DNA from: Actinomycetales bacterium
GTDB taxonomy: Bacteria > Actinomycetota > Actinomycetes > Mycobacteriales > Mycobacteriaceae
Reading direction: 5' to 3'
Assembly: GCA_012838715.1 (NCBI GenBank)
Contig: DUOR01000273.1
Span: 1 to 16,914, forward strand
Length of the DNA: 16,914 nt
A program made the translations under genes and the position numbers. This document shows positions 6,239 to 16,184 of this stretch, in pieces (within the stretch, counting starts at the first letter, position 1; the number at the start of each line of letters is the position of its first letter). A model generated the notes under the pieces. It worked only from the letters and a program-made list of their open reading frames with translations, had not been told where the DNA came from and ran no database searches.

Positions 6239-8509
6239 ATGACCGACAATTACGACTACGACGACAACGGCTACGACGACATCGTGGAGACCGTCGCCGT
6301 CATCGACAACGGTGACTTCGGCACCCGCGAGATCCGCTTCGAGACCGGCCAGCTGGCCCGCCAGGCGGACGGCTCCGTCACCGCCTACCTCGACGACGAC
6401 ACCATGATGCTGGCCACCACCACGGCCTCCAACAACCCGCGCGAGGGCTTCGACTTCTTCCCGCTGACGGTGGACGTCGAGGAGCGCATGTACGCCGCCG
6501 GCCGCATCCCCGGCTCCTTCTTCCGCCGCGAAGGCCGCCCCGGCCAGGACGCCATCCTCGCCTGCCGCCTCATCGACCGCCCGCTGCGCCCGACCTTCGT
6601 GAAGGGCCTGCGCAACGAGGTGCAGATCATCATCACCGTCATGTCCCTCGACCCGAAGGACATGTACGACGTGGTGGCCATCAACGCCGCCTCCGCCGCC
6701 ACCCAGCTGTCCGGCCTGCCGGTCTCCGGCCCGGTCGGCGCCGTGCGCATGGCGCTCGTCGCCGACGACGCCCACCCGAAGGGCTCCTGGATCGCGTTCC
6801 CGACCATCGAGCAGCACGAGCAGGCGCTGTTCGAGATCGTCGTCGCCGGCCGCCTCGCCGACGACAACACCGCCAAGGGCCGCGGCAAGGGCCGCAAGGC
6901 CAAGGCCGACGCCGACAACGTCGCCGTCATGATGGTCGAGGCCGGCGCCACCGAGCACGTCGCCGACCTGGTCGCCCAGGGCCGCCCGGCCCCGACCGAG
7001 TCCGTCGTCGCCGAGGGCCTCGAGTCCGCCAAGCCGTTCATCGCCGAGCTGTGCCGCGCGCAGCAGGCGCTGGCCGAGGAGGCCGCCAAGGACGTCCGCG
7101 AGTTCCCGCTGTTCCCGGCCTACAACGACGACGTTTACGCCGCCGTCGAGTCCGAGGCCGCCAAGAAGCTGCCGAAGCTGCTGAAGCAGCCGGGCAAGCA
7201 GGAGCGCGACGACGCCACCAACGCCCTGATGGCCGAGGTCGTCGAGAAGCTCGAGGAGCAGTTCCCGGAGCGCGGCAAGGAAATCGCCGCCGCGTACAAC
7301 GGCCTGATGAAGGCCATCGTCCGCGACATGATCCTCACCGACGGCTTCCGCATCGACGGCCGCGCCACGGACGCCATCCGTGACCTGGGCGTCGAAATCG
7401 AGCTCATCCCGCGCGCCCACGGTTCGGCGCTGTTCGAACGCGGCGAGACCCAGATCCTGGGCGTCACCACCCTGGACATGCTCAAGATGGAGCAGCAGAT
7501 CGACTCGCTGGGCCCGGTGGACTCCAAGCGCTACTTCCACCACTACAACTTCCCGCCGTACTCCACCGGCGAGACCGGCCGCGTCGGTTCGCCGAAGCGC
7601 CGCGAGATCGGCCACGGCGCGCTCGCCGAGCGCGCCCTGCTGCCGGTGCTGCCGTCCCGCGAGGACTTCCCGTACACCATCCGCCAGGTCTCCGAGGCGC
7701 TGGGCTCCAACGGCTCGACCTCCATGGGCTCGGTGTGCGCCTCCACGCTGTCGCTGTACAACGCCGGCGTGCCGCTGCGCGCCCCGGTCGCGGGCATCGC
7801 GATGGGCCTCGTCTCCGGCGAGGTCGACGGCGACACCCGCTACGTCGCCCTGACCGACATCCTCGGCGCCGAGGACGCGTTCGGCGACATGGACTTCAAG
7901 GTCGCCGGCACCTCCGAGTACATCACCGCGCTGCAGCTGGACACCAAGCTCGACGGCCTGCCGTCGAAGGTGCTCGCCGACGCGCTGGAGCAGGCCCGCG
8001 ACGCGCGTCTGACCATCCTGGAGGTCATGGCCGAGGCCATCGACGGCCCGGACGAGATGAGCCCGTTCGCCCCGAAGATCACCACGGTCACCGTCCCGGT
8101 CTCGAAGATCGGCGAGGTCATCGGCCCGAAGGGCAAGGTCATCAACGGCATCACCGAGGAGACCGGCGCCAACATCTCCATCGAGGACGACGGCACCATC
8201 TTCGTGTCCGCCACCTCCGGCGAGGCCGCCGACGACGCGATCGAGAAGATCAACGCCATCGCCAACCCGCAGCTGCCGAAGGTCGGCGAGCGCTACCTGG
8301 GCACCGTCGTCAAGACGACCGCCTTCGGCGCGTTCGTCTCCCTGGTCCCGGGCCGCGACGGCCTGGTCCACATCTCGAAGCTGGGCGACGGCGCCCGCAT
8401 CGACAAGGTCGAGGACGTCGTCAACGTCGGCGACAAGCTCCAGGTGGAGATTGCCGACATCGACAACCGCGGCAAGATCTCCCTGGTCCCCGTCAAGGAC
8501 GACCAGTAA
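6239..8509 (+). CDS. pnp: Polynucleotide phosphorylase (3'-5' exoribonuclease / polymerase)
   Basis: PNPase degrades RNA phosphorolytically from the 3' end, and can add heteropolymeric tails in reverse. The 756-residue product shows, in order: a first RNase-PH core with [14 protein letters not shown] near 94-107; an alpha-helical linker; a second catalytic core with [17 protein letters not shown] at 489-505 and the Asp cluster in [19 protein letters not shown] at 539-557; a KH domain with [20 protein letters not shown] at 625-644; and an S1 domain at about 682-752. The N-terminus is unusually rich in Asp and Tyr. Residues 207-226 hold a basic insertion ([10 protein letters not shown] at 213-222) in the first core. 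The ATG at 6239 lacks a clear ribosome binding site; an in-frame GTG at 6224 preceded by GAAAG would add five residues and is a real alternative. Confidence 0.96.
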   Translation: MTDNYDYDDNGYDDIVETVAVIDNGDFGTREIRFETGQLARQADGSVTAYLDDDTMMLATTTASNNPREGFDFFPLTVDVEERMYAAGRIPGSFFRREGRPGQDAILACRLIDRPLRPTFVKGLRNEVQIIITVMSLDPKDMYDVVAINAASAATQLSGLPVSGPVGAVRMALVADDAHPKGSWIAFPTIEQHEQALFEIVVAGRLADDNTAKGRGKGRKAKADADNVAVMMVEAGATEHVADLVAQGRPAPTESVVAEGLESAKPFIAELCRAQQALAEEAAKDVREFPLFPAYNDDVYAAVESEAAKKLPKLLKQPGKQERDDATNALMAEVVEKLEEQFPERGKEIAAAYNGLMKAIVRDMILTDGFRIDGRATDAIRDLGVEIELIPRAHGSALFERGETQILGVTTLDMLKMEQQIDSLGPVDSKRYFHHYNFPPYSTGETGRVGSPKRREIGHGALAERALLPVLPSREDFPYTIRQVSEALGSNGSTSMGSVCASTLSLYNAGVPLRAPVAGIAMGLVSGEVDGDTRYVALTDILGAEDAFGDMDFKVAGTSEYITALQLDTKLDGLPSKVLADALEQARDARLTILEVMAEAIDGPDEMSPFAPKITTVTVPVSKIGEVIGPKGKVINGITEETGANISIEDDGTIFVSATSGEAADDAIEKINAIANPQLPKVGERYLGTVVKTTAFGAFVSLVPGRDGLVHISKLGDGARIDKVEDVVNVGDKLQVEIADIDNRGKISLVPVKDDQ

Positions 8510-8533
8510 ACGACGGCACCCGCCGCGCAGCGC

Positions 8534-8576
8534 AAGCCCCCGCGTCCCGCCCACCGAGGCGGGGTGGCGGGGGTTT
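8534..8576 (+). terminator. Intrinsic terminator after pnp
   Basis: The region from AAGCCCCCGC (8534-8543) to GCGGGGGTTT folds into a long GC-rich hairpin with an inner CCCGCC/GGCGGG pairing. It ends in a TTT run, 25 nt after the pnp stop. Confidence 0.7.
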
Positions 8577-8655
8577 CGCCGATCCGGGGCACAGGTCATT
8601 TGTGCCGGTGGCACGGTGGAAAAGAACTGCCGCGCCCCCGGTCCGGGGCATGCGC

Positions 8656-8661
8656 TAATGT
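8656..8661 (+). promoter_or_regulatory. Putative -10 element for the DUF2786 gene
   Basis: TAATGT at 8656-8661 fits the -10 pattern and lies about 60 nt before the GTG at 8722. No convincing -35 is seen. The rest of the 212-bp gap holds only the pnp terminator. Confidence 0.3.
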
Positions 8662-8721
8662 CCGGGGCGGAATCGAAAAAGATTGCGAACGGCGGGCGCG
8701 GGCCCGCGGGAGGGGAACGAC

Positions 8722-9411
8722 GTGAAGGCGGACATCCGCGAGAAGGTGCGCAAGCTGCTCAACCAGGCGGCGGACCGGGAGGGCACGCCCGAAGGGGACA
8801 CGTTCCGGGAGAAGGCGTTCGCGCTGATCGCCCGGTACGGGCTGGATCCGGCGAAGCTCGGCGACCCGGGGGACGATGGCGCCCGGGTGGTGGTCGTGGA
8901 GATCGAGCTGTACGGCAGTTACCTGCGGCAGCAGGTCGGGCTGCTGGCGGTGCTCTGCCACGCGCTGCACTGCGAGGTCGTCTACACGGCCGGCCGGGGA
9001 TCGGGGGAAGCGACCGTCATCGGCGCCGCCCGCCACGTCGAACGCGTGCAACTGCTGTACACGGTGCTGCGGCCGCACATGCTCGCCGGGGCGGCGGACC
9101 TGCGGTCCGGCCATTCGTCGCTGACCGCGCGGCTGCGCAGATCCTTCATGGTCGGTTTCGCCGTCGCCATCGGGGAGAGGCTGGCGACCGAGGAGGAGAA
9201 GGCCGCGGAGCGGCAGGCGGGCGCGGGGCTCGTCCTCGTGGGGGACCGGGACCGGGCCCGCGAGGAACTCAACCGCCGCTTCCCGCGGCTGCGGCCCTCC
9301 TCGTCGAAGGCCCGCATCGACGGCGACGCCTTCCTCCACGGCGCCGCCGCGGGCCACAGCACCGACCTGGGACAGGATCGCATGGGCGGCCGCCGCGCCA
9401 TCGGGGCATGA
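8722..9411 (+). CDS. DUF2786 domain-containing protein, function unknown
   Basis: The 229-residue product begins KADIREKVRKLLNQAADREG, followed by GTPEGDTFREKAFALIARYGLD. This is the DUF2786 pattern, a short helical N-terminal domain (about residues 2-42) found mainly in actinobacteria and some phages. The remaining ~185 residues are soluble and charged, with no membrane segment or signal peptide and no catalytic motif I recognise. The GTG at 8722 is chosen because GGGAGGGGA lies 5-13 nt upstream; a longer frame from 8683 has a TTG start and no ribosome binding site. The gene runs tail to tail with the exporter gene, 18 bp apart. Together these two genes lie between pnp and dapB. No function can be given. 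Confidence 0.75.
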   Translation: MKADIREKVRKLLNQAADREGTPEGDTFREKAFALIARYGLDPAKLGDPGDDGARVVVVEIELYGSYLRQQVGLLAVLCHALHCEVVYTAGRGSGEATVIGAARHVERVQLLYTVLRPHMLAGAADLRSGHSSLTARLRRSFMVGFAVAIGERLATEEEKAAERQAGAGLVLVGDRDRAREELNRRFPRLRPSSSKARIDGDAFLHGAAAGHSTDLGQDRMGGRRAIGA

Positions 9412-9429
9412 CCCGTGGCGCAGCGGGGG

Positions 9430-11046
9430 CTACTTCGCGGAGTCGGCGTCCAGCTCGACCGGCTGCTCGGCGTCGCGCTCGGCATCCCGCGCGGTCGGCT
9501 GCTCGGCGTCCCCCACGGCCGGCTGCTTATCAGGCTGCTGCAGCGTGACCTTCTTGCGGTTGCTCTTGACCTGGAACGACAGGATGGTGATGCCCACACC
9601 GAGCGCCACGCCCACCCACAGGGAGAAGCGGTAACCGGCGATGGTCTGGTCCACGGTCGGGTCGCCCGCGGTGGCCATGCCCGAGGTGACGGCCGCGGCG
9701 ACCGCGACGAACATCGCGGTACCGACGGCGCCGAAGACCTGCTGCAGGGTATTGACCACAGCGGATCCGTCCGGGTACAGCTTCTTCGGCAGGTCGCCCA
9801 GTCCCCAGCTGAACAGCGGCGTGAACAGGAGGCCGAGGCCGATCTCCAGCACGATGTGGCTGGCGACGATCCACCACAGCGGCGTCTCCATGCCGATGAA
9901 GGCCAGGCCCAGGACGCCCAGCGTCACCAGCGCGGCCCCCGGGGGAACCAGCGGGCGCGGGCCAACCTTGTCGTACACGCGGCCGACGAACGGGCCCATG
10001 AGGCCCATCACCAGCGGGCCCGGCATGAGGATGAGGCCGATGGTCAGCACCGGGACGTCACGGAGGGCCAGGTACAGCGGGAGGATGATGATGACGCCGA
10101 ACATCGCCAGCATGCCCACCGAGAGAATCGCGGCGGAGATGGAGAAGCTCTTCGTGCGGAACACCCGGAGATCGAGCAGTGCCCGGTCATTGCGGGCCAG
10201 GCGGACCTGGCGCACGCCGAAGATGAGCAGCGACGCCAGGCCGACGGCCAGCGGGATCCACAGCTTCGGCCCGTGGTCGATGCCGACCAGCGACAGCGCG
10301 TAGACCGAGCCACCGAAACCGAGGGCGGAGAGGGCGACGGAAAGGACGTCGATGCGCTTGTCCGAACGATCGCCGACATTCGGCAGCAGGAACAGGCCAC
10401 CGGCCAGGACCAGCGCGCCAATCGGCAGCATCGTCCAGAACAGCATGTGCCAGTTGTTCTCCGCCAGACGGAGAATGAAGCCGGACACCGTCGGGCCGAT
10501 GGCCGGCGCCACCGCGATGACGATGGACATGTTGCCCATCATCGTGCCGCGGTTGCGCTCGGGGACCAGGCGCAGGACCGTCGTCATGAGCAGGGGGAGC
10601 AGCACCGCCGTACCGGCCGCCTGGATGACGCGGCCGATGATGACCACGGTGAAGCCGGGGGCCATGGCGCCGATGAGCGTGCCCGCCACGAACAGGCCCT
10701 GGGACACCGCGAACAGCTGGCGCAGCGACATCTTCGCGATGAGGAAACCCGTCACCGGGATGACCACGGCCATCGTGAGCAGGAAGCCCGTGGTCACCCA
10801 CTGGGCGAGGCCCGCCGTGATGGCGAGGTCGTCCTTGATGACCGGGATGGCCACGCTCATGATCGTCTCGTTGAGGATCGCGATGAACGCGGCGGCCAAC
10901 AGAACGTAGATGGCGAGGTACGAGGTCTTCGCGCCGACGGCGCCGTTCGCCGGGGTATCCGGCTGCGCCGCGGCGGACCGGGAACCCGGTCCGGCCGTGG
11001 CCGGCGGGGAGTCCGGGCGCGCTGCGGGCGACGGGGAATCCGACAC
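9430..11046 (-). CDS. MFS drug exporter, DHA2 family (EmrB/QacA type, 14 TM)
   Basis: This 538-residue inner-membrane protein has fourteen hydrophobic segments, the number typical of DHA2 proton-driven drug exporters. Helix 1 contains ILNETIMSVAIPVI, the usual family opening. QWVTTGFLLTMAVVIPVTGF matches helix 2 of this class, and GRVIQAAGTAVLLPLLM is the conserved helix 4 region. The first ~38 residues are rich in Pro, Ala and Ser and probably disordered. The last ~40 are a polar cytosolic tail with repeated DAEQP and DAER words. The GTG at 11046 has AAGGATGG upstream. A minus-strand TAGGGT at 11175-11170 could be its -10, giving a leader of about 115 nt. It points away from dapB. The substrate is unknown; antibiotics, dyes or a metabolite are all possible. 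Confidence 0.88.
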   Translation of the reverse strand: MSDSPSPAARPDSPPATAGPGSRSAAAQPDTPANGAVGAKTSYLAIYVLLAAAFIAILNETIMSVAIPVIKDDLAITAGLAQWVTTGFLLTMAVVIPVTGFLIAKMSLRQLFAVSQGLFVAGTLIGAMAPGFTVVIIGRVIQAAGTAVLLPLLMTTVLRLVPERNRGTMMGNMSIVIAVAPAIGPTVSGFILRLAENNWHMLFWTMLPIGALVLAGGLFLLPNVGDRSDKRIDVLSVALSALGFGGSVYALSLVGIDHGPKLWIPLAVGLASLLIFGVRQVRLARNDRALLDLRVFRTKSFSISAAILSVGMLAMFGVIIILPLYLALRDVPVLTIGLILMPGPLVMGLMGPFVGRVYDKVGPRPLVPPGAALVTLGVLGLAFIGMETPLWWIVASHIVLEIGLGLLFTPLFSWGLGDLPKKLYPDGSAVVNTLQQVFGAVGTAMFVAVAAAVTSGMATAGDPTVDQTIAGYRFSLWVGVALGVGITILSFQVKSNRKKVTLQQPDKQPAVGDAEQPTARDAERDAEQPVELDADSAK

Positions 11047-12149
<1,103 letters not shown>

Positions 12150-12161
12150 GGGGGCCGCGGC

Positions 12162-12914
12162 ATGTCCGAGATCGTGGGCCTCAGCGCTCAGCTCATCGCG
12201 ACGACGTCGTTCACCCCTCCCGAGGACATCGACTGGGGCACCGACGCCGACGGCGGCGAAGCCCTCATCGAATTCGCCGGCCGCGCCTGCTACGAAACGT
12301 GGGACAAACCCAACCCGCGCACCGCGACCAACGAGGGCTACCTCCGGCACGTGCTGGAAGTCGGCCACACCTCGCTGTTCGAGCACGCCTCCGCATCCAT
12401 CTACGTCCGCGGCCTGTCCCGGTCCTGTGCCCACGAACTGACGCGGCACCGGCACTTCTCCTTCGCGCAGCTGTCCCAGCGATTCGTCCCCGACACCGCC
12501 AACCGGGTCGTCCCGCCGGCGGCCATCGCCGAGGACCCCGAACTGCTGGCGCTGTTCGAAGGGGCCGTCGACCAGTCGCGGCACGTGTACCACGAACTGC
12601 TCGACGTGCTCGAGGAACGGTGGGCCGACGAGCCCAACGCCCTGCTCCGCAAGAAACAGGCGCGGCAAGCTGCACGATCCGTCCTGCCCAACGCCACGGA
12701 AACCCGTATCGTGGTGACAGGCAATTACCGGTCGTGGCGGCATTTCATCGGAATGCGCGCCACGGAACATGCGGATTCGGAAATCCGGGCGCTCGCGGTG
12801 GCGTGCCTGCGCGAACTGCAGGCCGCGGCACCGACCGCGTTCGGCGACTTCGAGGTCAGCCGCCTCCGCGACGGCTCCGTCGTCGCGTCGAGCCCGTACG
12901 CATTTGAAGGATAA
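12162..12914 (+). CDS. thyX: FAD-dependent thymidylate synthase ThyX
   Basis: ThyX methylates dUMP to dTMP using methylenetetrahydrofolate as carbon donor and FAD with NADPH as reductant. It differs from ThyA in releasing tetrahydrofolate rather than dihydrofolate. The diagnostic motif [13 protein letters not shown] is at residues 95-107, and the C-terminal substrate region [12 protein letters not shown] is at 188-199. Its 250 residues match mycobacterial and corynebacterial ThyX. The ATG at 12162 is preceded by AAGGGGG within the dapB stop region. A GC-rich hairpin directly follows the stop, and dapA has its own promoter, so the dapB-thyX transcript may end here. Confidence 0.97.
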   Translation: MSEIVGLSAQLIATTSFTPPEDIDWGTDADGGEALIEFAGRACYETWDKPNPRTATNEGYLRHVLEVGHTSLFEHASASIYVRGLSRSCAHELTRHRHFSFAQLSQRFVPDTANRVVPPAAIAEDPELLALFEGAVDQSRHVYHELLDVLEERWADEPNALLRKKQARQAARSVLPNATETRIVVTGNYRSWRHFIGMRATEHADSEIRALAVACLRELQAAAPTAFGDFEVSRLRDGSVVASSPYAFEG

Positions 12915-12916
12915 GC

Positions 12917-12937
12917 CGGGGCCGCTTCCCGGCCCCG
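12917..12937 (+). terminator. GC-rich hairpin after thyX, probable terminator
   Basis: CGGGGCCG (12917-12924) and CGGCCCCG (12930-12937) pair perfectly around a 5-nt loop, 3 nt after the thyX stop. There is no T-run, so termination may be partial. Confidence 0.5.
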
Positions 12938-12951
12938 CGACATAGAACAGG

Positions 12952-12964
12952 TAGCCTCTCAACA
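12952..12964 (+). promoter_or_regulatory. Putative leaderless promoter -10 of dapA
   Basis: TAGCCT (12952-12957) ends 7 nt before the dapA ATG at 12965. No Shine-Dalgarno sequence is present. The hairpin after thyX occupies the region where a -35 would lie. Confidence 0.5.
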
Positions 12965-13870
12965 ATGACCACTGGATTCGCTTCGAACCGAGGCGTCGAT
13001 GCCTTCGGCACCGTCGCCGTCGCCATGGTGACCCCGTTTGACGCGGAAGGCGCCCTCGACATCGATGCAGGCGTGCGTTTGGCCGGGCATCTGACGGACA
13101 ACGGCTGCGATTCGCTCATCCTCGCCGGCACCACCGGCGAGTCGCCCACCACGACCGTGCACGAGGAGGTCGAGCTCCTGCGCTCCGTGCGCGCCGAACT
13201 CGGCGACTCCGTCAAGCTCGTCGCGGGCGGCGGCACGAACGCAACCGGGGAATCGATTGCGCTGGCCAAGGCCAAGGCCGAGGCGGGCGCCGACTCGCTC
13301 CTGGTGGTTACCCCGTATTACTCGAAGCCGAGCCAGGAAGGGATCTACCGCCACTTCACCACCGTCGCCGATTCGACGGACCTCGAAGTGTGCCTGTACG
13401 ACATCCCGCCGCGCTCGGTCATCCCGATTGAAACGGACACCCTCTACCGGCTCGCAGAGCACCCCCGCATCACCGCGGTCAAGGACGCCAAGGGCGACAT
13501 GGGTGCCGCCGCCGGGATTATCGCCAACACCGATTTGGCGTGGTACTCGGGCGACGACGTCGTGAACCTGCCGTGGCTGTCCATCGGCGCCACCGGCTTC
13601 ATCTCCGTCGTCGGCCACGTCGCCCCCCGCAAGCTTGCCGATCTGCGCAAGGCCTTCGACGAGGGCGACCTGACCAAGGCCCGCGAAATCCACGCCTCCA
13701 TGACCCCGCTTTTCGCCGCCCAGGCCCGCCTGGGCGGGGTGAGCTTCGCCAAGGCAGCGCTGAAGCTGCAGGGCATTGAGACAGGAGACCCCCGTTTGCC
13801 CCAGATTTCCCCGACCGACGAGCAGATTGAACTGCTCGCAGCCGACCTCGAAAAGGCTGGTGTCCTCTAA
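12965..13870 (+). CDS. dapA: 4-hydroxy-tetrahydrodipicolinate synthase DapA
   Basis: DapA condenses pyruvate with aspartate semialdehyde, the branch point from threonine/methionine to diaminopimelate and lysine. The 301-residue TIM-barrel protein has AGTTGES at 54-60, [11 protein letters not shown] at 116-126, LYDIPPRS at 144-151 with active-site Y145, and [10 protein letters not shown] at 169-178 with the Schiff-base lysine K173. The length and the MTTG start fit corynebacterial DapA, which is not inhibited by lysine in C. glutamicum. The start lacks a ribosome binding site and has a -10-like element 7 nt upstream. The stop is directly followed by the next start codon with no gap, which points to a shared message with the RNase J gene. 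Confidence 0.96.
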   Translation: MTTGFASNRGVDAFGTVAVAMVTPFDAEGALDIDAGVRLAGHLTDNGCDSLILAGTTGESPTTTVHEEVELLRSVRAELGDSVKLVAGGGTNATGESIALAKAKAEAGADSLLVVTPYYSKPSQEGIYRHFTTVADSTDLEVCLYDIPPRSVIPIETDTLYRLAEHPRITAVKDAKGDMGAAAGIIANTDLAWYSGDDVVNLPWLSIGATGFISVVGHVAPRKLADLRKAFDEGDLTKAREIHASMTPLFAAQARLGGVSFAKAALKLQGIETGDPRLPQISPTDEQIELLAADLEKAGVL

Positions 13871-16084
13871 GTGACCGAGAACCGCAACCGCCCCCGCAAG
13901 GTCGTCCGGAAAGCCGGACCCCCGCAGGAGGCGGAAATCGCCCGCGCCGAAGAGTCCGCCTCCCGGCGCGACTCCGCCGCGGAACAGAAGACGTCCGGCG
14001 GCCAGGAAAAGGCGCAGGACAAGGGCCAGGAGAACGGCCAGAGCAAGGGCCAGGACAACGGGAAGGGCGGCAACGGCCGCCAGTCCCGCAACCAGGGCCA
14101 GAACGAACGCGACGCCCGTGAGGCCCGCGACGGTGGCCAGGGTGGCCGGGGCCGCTCCGGTTCCCGTGGCGGCCGTGGTCGCGGCCGCGGCGGCCAGAAC
14201 CAGGGCCAGAACGGCGGCCGCGGTGGCCGTGGCGGCCAGGGCACCCAGGGTGGCGGCCAGCGCGGCGGCAACCAGGGTGGCCAGGGTGGCCGCGGCGGAC
14301 GCAACCGCCGCAACGTCGTGCAGTCCATGCAGGGCGCCGACCTGACGCAGCGCCTGCCGGAGCCGCCGAAGGCCCCGAAGGACGGCCTCCGCATCGTCGC
14401 CCTCGGCGGCATCTCGGAGATCGGCCGCAACATGACGGTCTTCGAGTACAAGGACCGTCTGCTCATCGTGGACTGCGGCGTCCTCTTCCCGAGCTCCGAC
14501 GAGCCCGGCGTCGACCTGATCCTGCCGGACTTCTCCTACATGGAGGGCAAGTGGGATCGCGTCGAGGCGCTCGTCGTCACGCACGGCCATGAGGACCACA
14601 TCGGCGCCATCCCGTGGCTGCTGAAGCAGCGCGGCGACATCCCGATCATCGCGTCCCGGTTCACCCTCGCGCTCATCCAGGCGAAGCTGCAGGAGCACCG
14701 CATCCGCCCGAAGACCATCGAGGTCAACGAGCAGGATCGGCAGCAGCGCGGCCCGTTCGACCTGCGTTTCTTCGCGGTGAACCACTCCATCCCGGAGTGC
14801 CTGGGCGTGGCCATCAAGACCGGCGCCGGCCTCGTCGTCCACACGGGCGACATCAAGCTGGACCAGACCCCGCCGGACAACCGCCCCACCGACCTGCCGG
14901 CCCTGAGCCGCCTGGGCGACGAGGGCGTCGACCTGTTCCTCTGCGACTCGACCAACGCGACCACCCCGGGCGTGTCCGAGTCGGAGGCGCAGATCATCCC
15001 GACGCTGCGCCGCCTGGTCATGGAAGCCAAGCAGCGCGTCATCTTCGCGTCCTTCGCCTCCAACGTGTACCGCGTGCAGGCCGTCATCGACGCCGCCGTC
15101 GCCGCGAACCGCAAGGTCGCGTTCAACGGCCGCTCCATGATCCGCAACATGCGCATCGCCGAGGAGCTCGGCCTGCTGACCGCCCCGCGCGGCACCATCG
15201 TCGAGATGAACGAGGCGGCCCGCATGGCGCCGCACAAGGTCGTGCTGGTCACCACCGGTACGCAGGGTGAGCCGATGGCGGCGTTGAGCCGCATGGCCCG
15301 CCGCGAGCACCGCCAGATCACCGTCCGCGACGGCGACCTGATCATCATGTCCTCGTCGCTGGTGCCGGGCAACGAGGAGGCCGTGTTCGGCGTCCTCAAC
15401 ATGCTCGCCCAGATTGGCGCGAAGGTCGTCACCGGCCGCGACGCGATGGTGCACACCTCCGGCCACGGCTACTCCGGTGAGCTGCTGTTCCTGTACAACG
15501 CGGTGCGCCCGTCCAACGCGATGCCGGTGCACGGCGAGTGGCGCCACCTGCGCGCCAACAAGGATCTGGCCATCTCCACCGGCGTGCCGGCGGAGAACGT
15601 GGTGCTGGCGCAGAACGGCGTCGTCGTCGACCTCGTCGACGGCCGGGCCCGCGTGGTCGGCCAGATTCCGGTCGGCCAGATGTACGTCGACGGCGTGTCC
15701 ATGGGCGACGTGGACGCCGACGTCCTCGCCGACCGCGCCGAGATGCGGGAGGGCGGCGTCATCACCGTCACCGCCGTCATCGACAACCGCACCGGTCGTC
15801 CGCTGGAGAAGCCCCGCGCCCAGGCCCGCGGCTTCTCCGACGACGACAAGGAGGTCATCGCCGCCGTGGAGAAGCTGGTCGACGAGACCATGTTCGACCT
15901 GGCCGGTTCGGGCGAAAACAACCCGTACCGCATGGCGCAGGAGGTGCGCCGCCGCGCGGAGAAGCTCATCAGCTCGAAGTGGCGCCGCAACCCGATGATT
16001 CTGCCGACCATCGTCCCGATGTCGTCCGAGTCCGCGGGCGTCCCCACCGACGACGAGGTGCAGTCCACCCGCGAGAGCCTCTAG
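13871..16084 (+). CDS. rnj: Ribonuclease J with long disordered RGG-rich N-terminal extension
   Basis: RNase J is a beta-CASP metallo-beta-lactamase with endo- and 5'-3' exonuclease activity in mRNA decay and rRNA maturation. The catalytic core starts near residue 172 (DGLRIVALGGISEIGRN). It has the zinc motif HGHEDH at 238-243, a second histidine motif NHSIPE, and HTGDIKLDQTP, followed by the beta-CASP part and a C-terminal domain ending near residue 737. Known RNase J core proteins are about 550-560 residues. The excess is a low-complexity N-terminus: Gln/Lys/Asn/Gly-rich at 40-90, then repeated RGG and GGQ words at 88-145. The GTG at 13871 directly abuts the dapA stop, and no good ribosome binding site is visible. 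A later start would remove the extension, but M153 has no better site. Corynebacterial homologues also carry long extensions, so I accept it. Confidence 0.93.
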   Translation: MTENRNRPRKVVRKAGPPQEAEIARAEESASRRDSAAEQKTSGGQEKAQDKGQENGQSKGQDNGKGGNGRQSRNQGQNERDAREARDGGQGGRGRSGSRGGRGRGRGGQNQGQNGGRGGRGGQGTQGGGQRGGNQGGQGGRGGRNRRNVVQSMQGADLTQRLPEPPKAPKDGLRIVALGGISEIGRNMTVFEYKDRLLIVDCGVLFPSSDEPGVDLILPDFSYMEGKWDRVEALVVTHGHEDHIGAIPWLLKQRGDIPIIASRFTLALIQAKLQEHRIRPKTIEVNEQDRQQRGPFDLRFFAVNHSIPECLGVAIKTGAGLVVHTGDIKLDQTPPDNRPTDLPALSRLGDEGVDLFLCDSTNATTPGVSESEAQIIPTLRRLVMEAKQRVIFASFASNVYRVQAVIDAAVAANRKVAFNGRSMIRNMRIAEELGLLTAPRGTIVEMNEAARMAPHKVVLVTTGTQGEPMAALSRMARREHRQITVRDGDLIIMSSSLVPGNEEAVFGVLNMLAQIGAKVVTGRDAMVHTSGHGYSGELLFLYNAVRPSNAMPVHGEWRHLRANKDLAISTGVPAENVVLAQNGVVVDLVDGRARVVGQIPVGQMYVDGVSMGDVDADVLADRAEMREGGVITVTAVIDNRTGRPLEKPRAQARGFSDDDKEVIAAVEKLVDETMFDLAGSGENNPYRMAQEVRRRAEKLISSKWRRNPMILPTIVPMSSESAGVPTDDEVQSTRESL
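14132..14312 (+). repeat. G-rich low-complexity coding repeat (RGG/GGQ) within rnj
   Basis: Imperfect repeats of words such as GGTGGCC, GGCCAGGG and GGCCGCGG encode Arg-Gly-Gly and Gly-Gly-Gln runs at residues 88-147 of RNase J. Repeats of this sort can change length by replication slippage, so copy number may differ between strains. Confidence 0.7.
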
Positions 16085-16123
16085 TCCGCCGCCCCCTTGG
16101 GGCAGGCGAGGCATTCGCTTTCC

Positions 16124-16162
16124 GACGGCCCCGCCCCGGCATTCGCCCGGGGCGGGGCCGTC
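16124..16162 (+). terminator. Long perfect hairpin after rnj
   Basis: GACGGCCCCGCCCCGG (16124-16139) pairs without mismatch with CCGGGGCGGGGCCGTC (16147-16162) around a 7-nt loop. It has no T-run. The position after rnj and before the promoter of the next gene suggests a terminator. Confidence 0.7.
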
Positions 16163-16172
16163 GCGTCGTCCG

Positions 16173-16184
16173 TAGACTTGGGCC
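16173..16184 (+). promoter_or_regulatory. Putative leaderless promoter -10 of the TIGR03085 gene
   Basis: TAGACT (16173-16178) ends 6 nt before the ATG at 16185. There is no Shine-Dalgarno sequence, and the terminator hairpin ends only 10 bp upstream of the element. Confidence 0.5.

Noticed and set aside
5567..8614. A 1015-codon open frame on the minus strand opposite rpsO and pnp
   Set aside because: It is antisense to two certain genes and its product is a low-complexity Val/Gly/Asp/Arg mix. Long antisense frames arise from strong GC bias at third codon positions.
9430..9560. DAEQP/DAER repeats at the exporter C-terminus as a functional domain
   Set aside because: The repeats are few and irregular, and polar variable tails are common in this family; no specific role can be supported.
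14132..14312. CRISPR-like or regulatory tandem repeat
   Set aside because: The repeats are irregular, lack spacers, and translate in frame to an RGG/GGQ low-complexity segment of RNase J.
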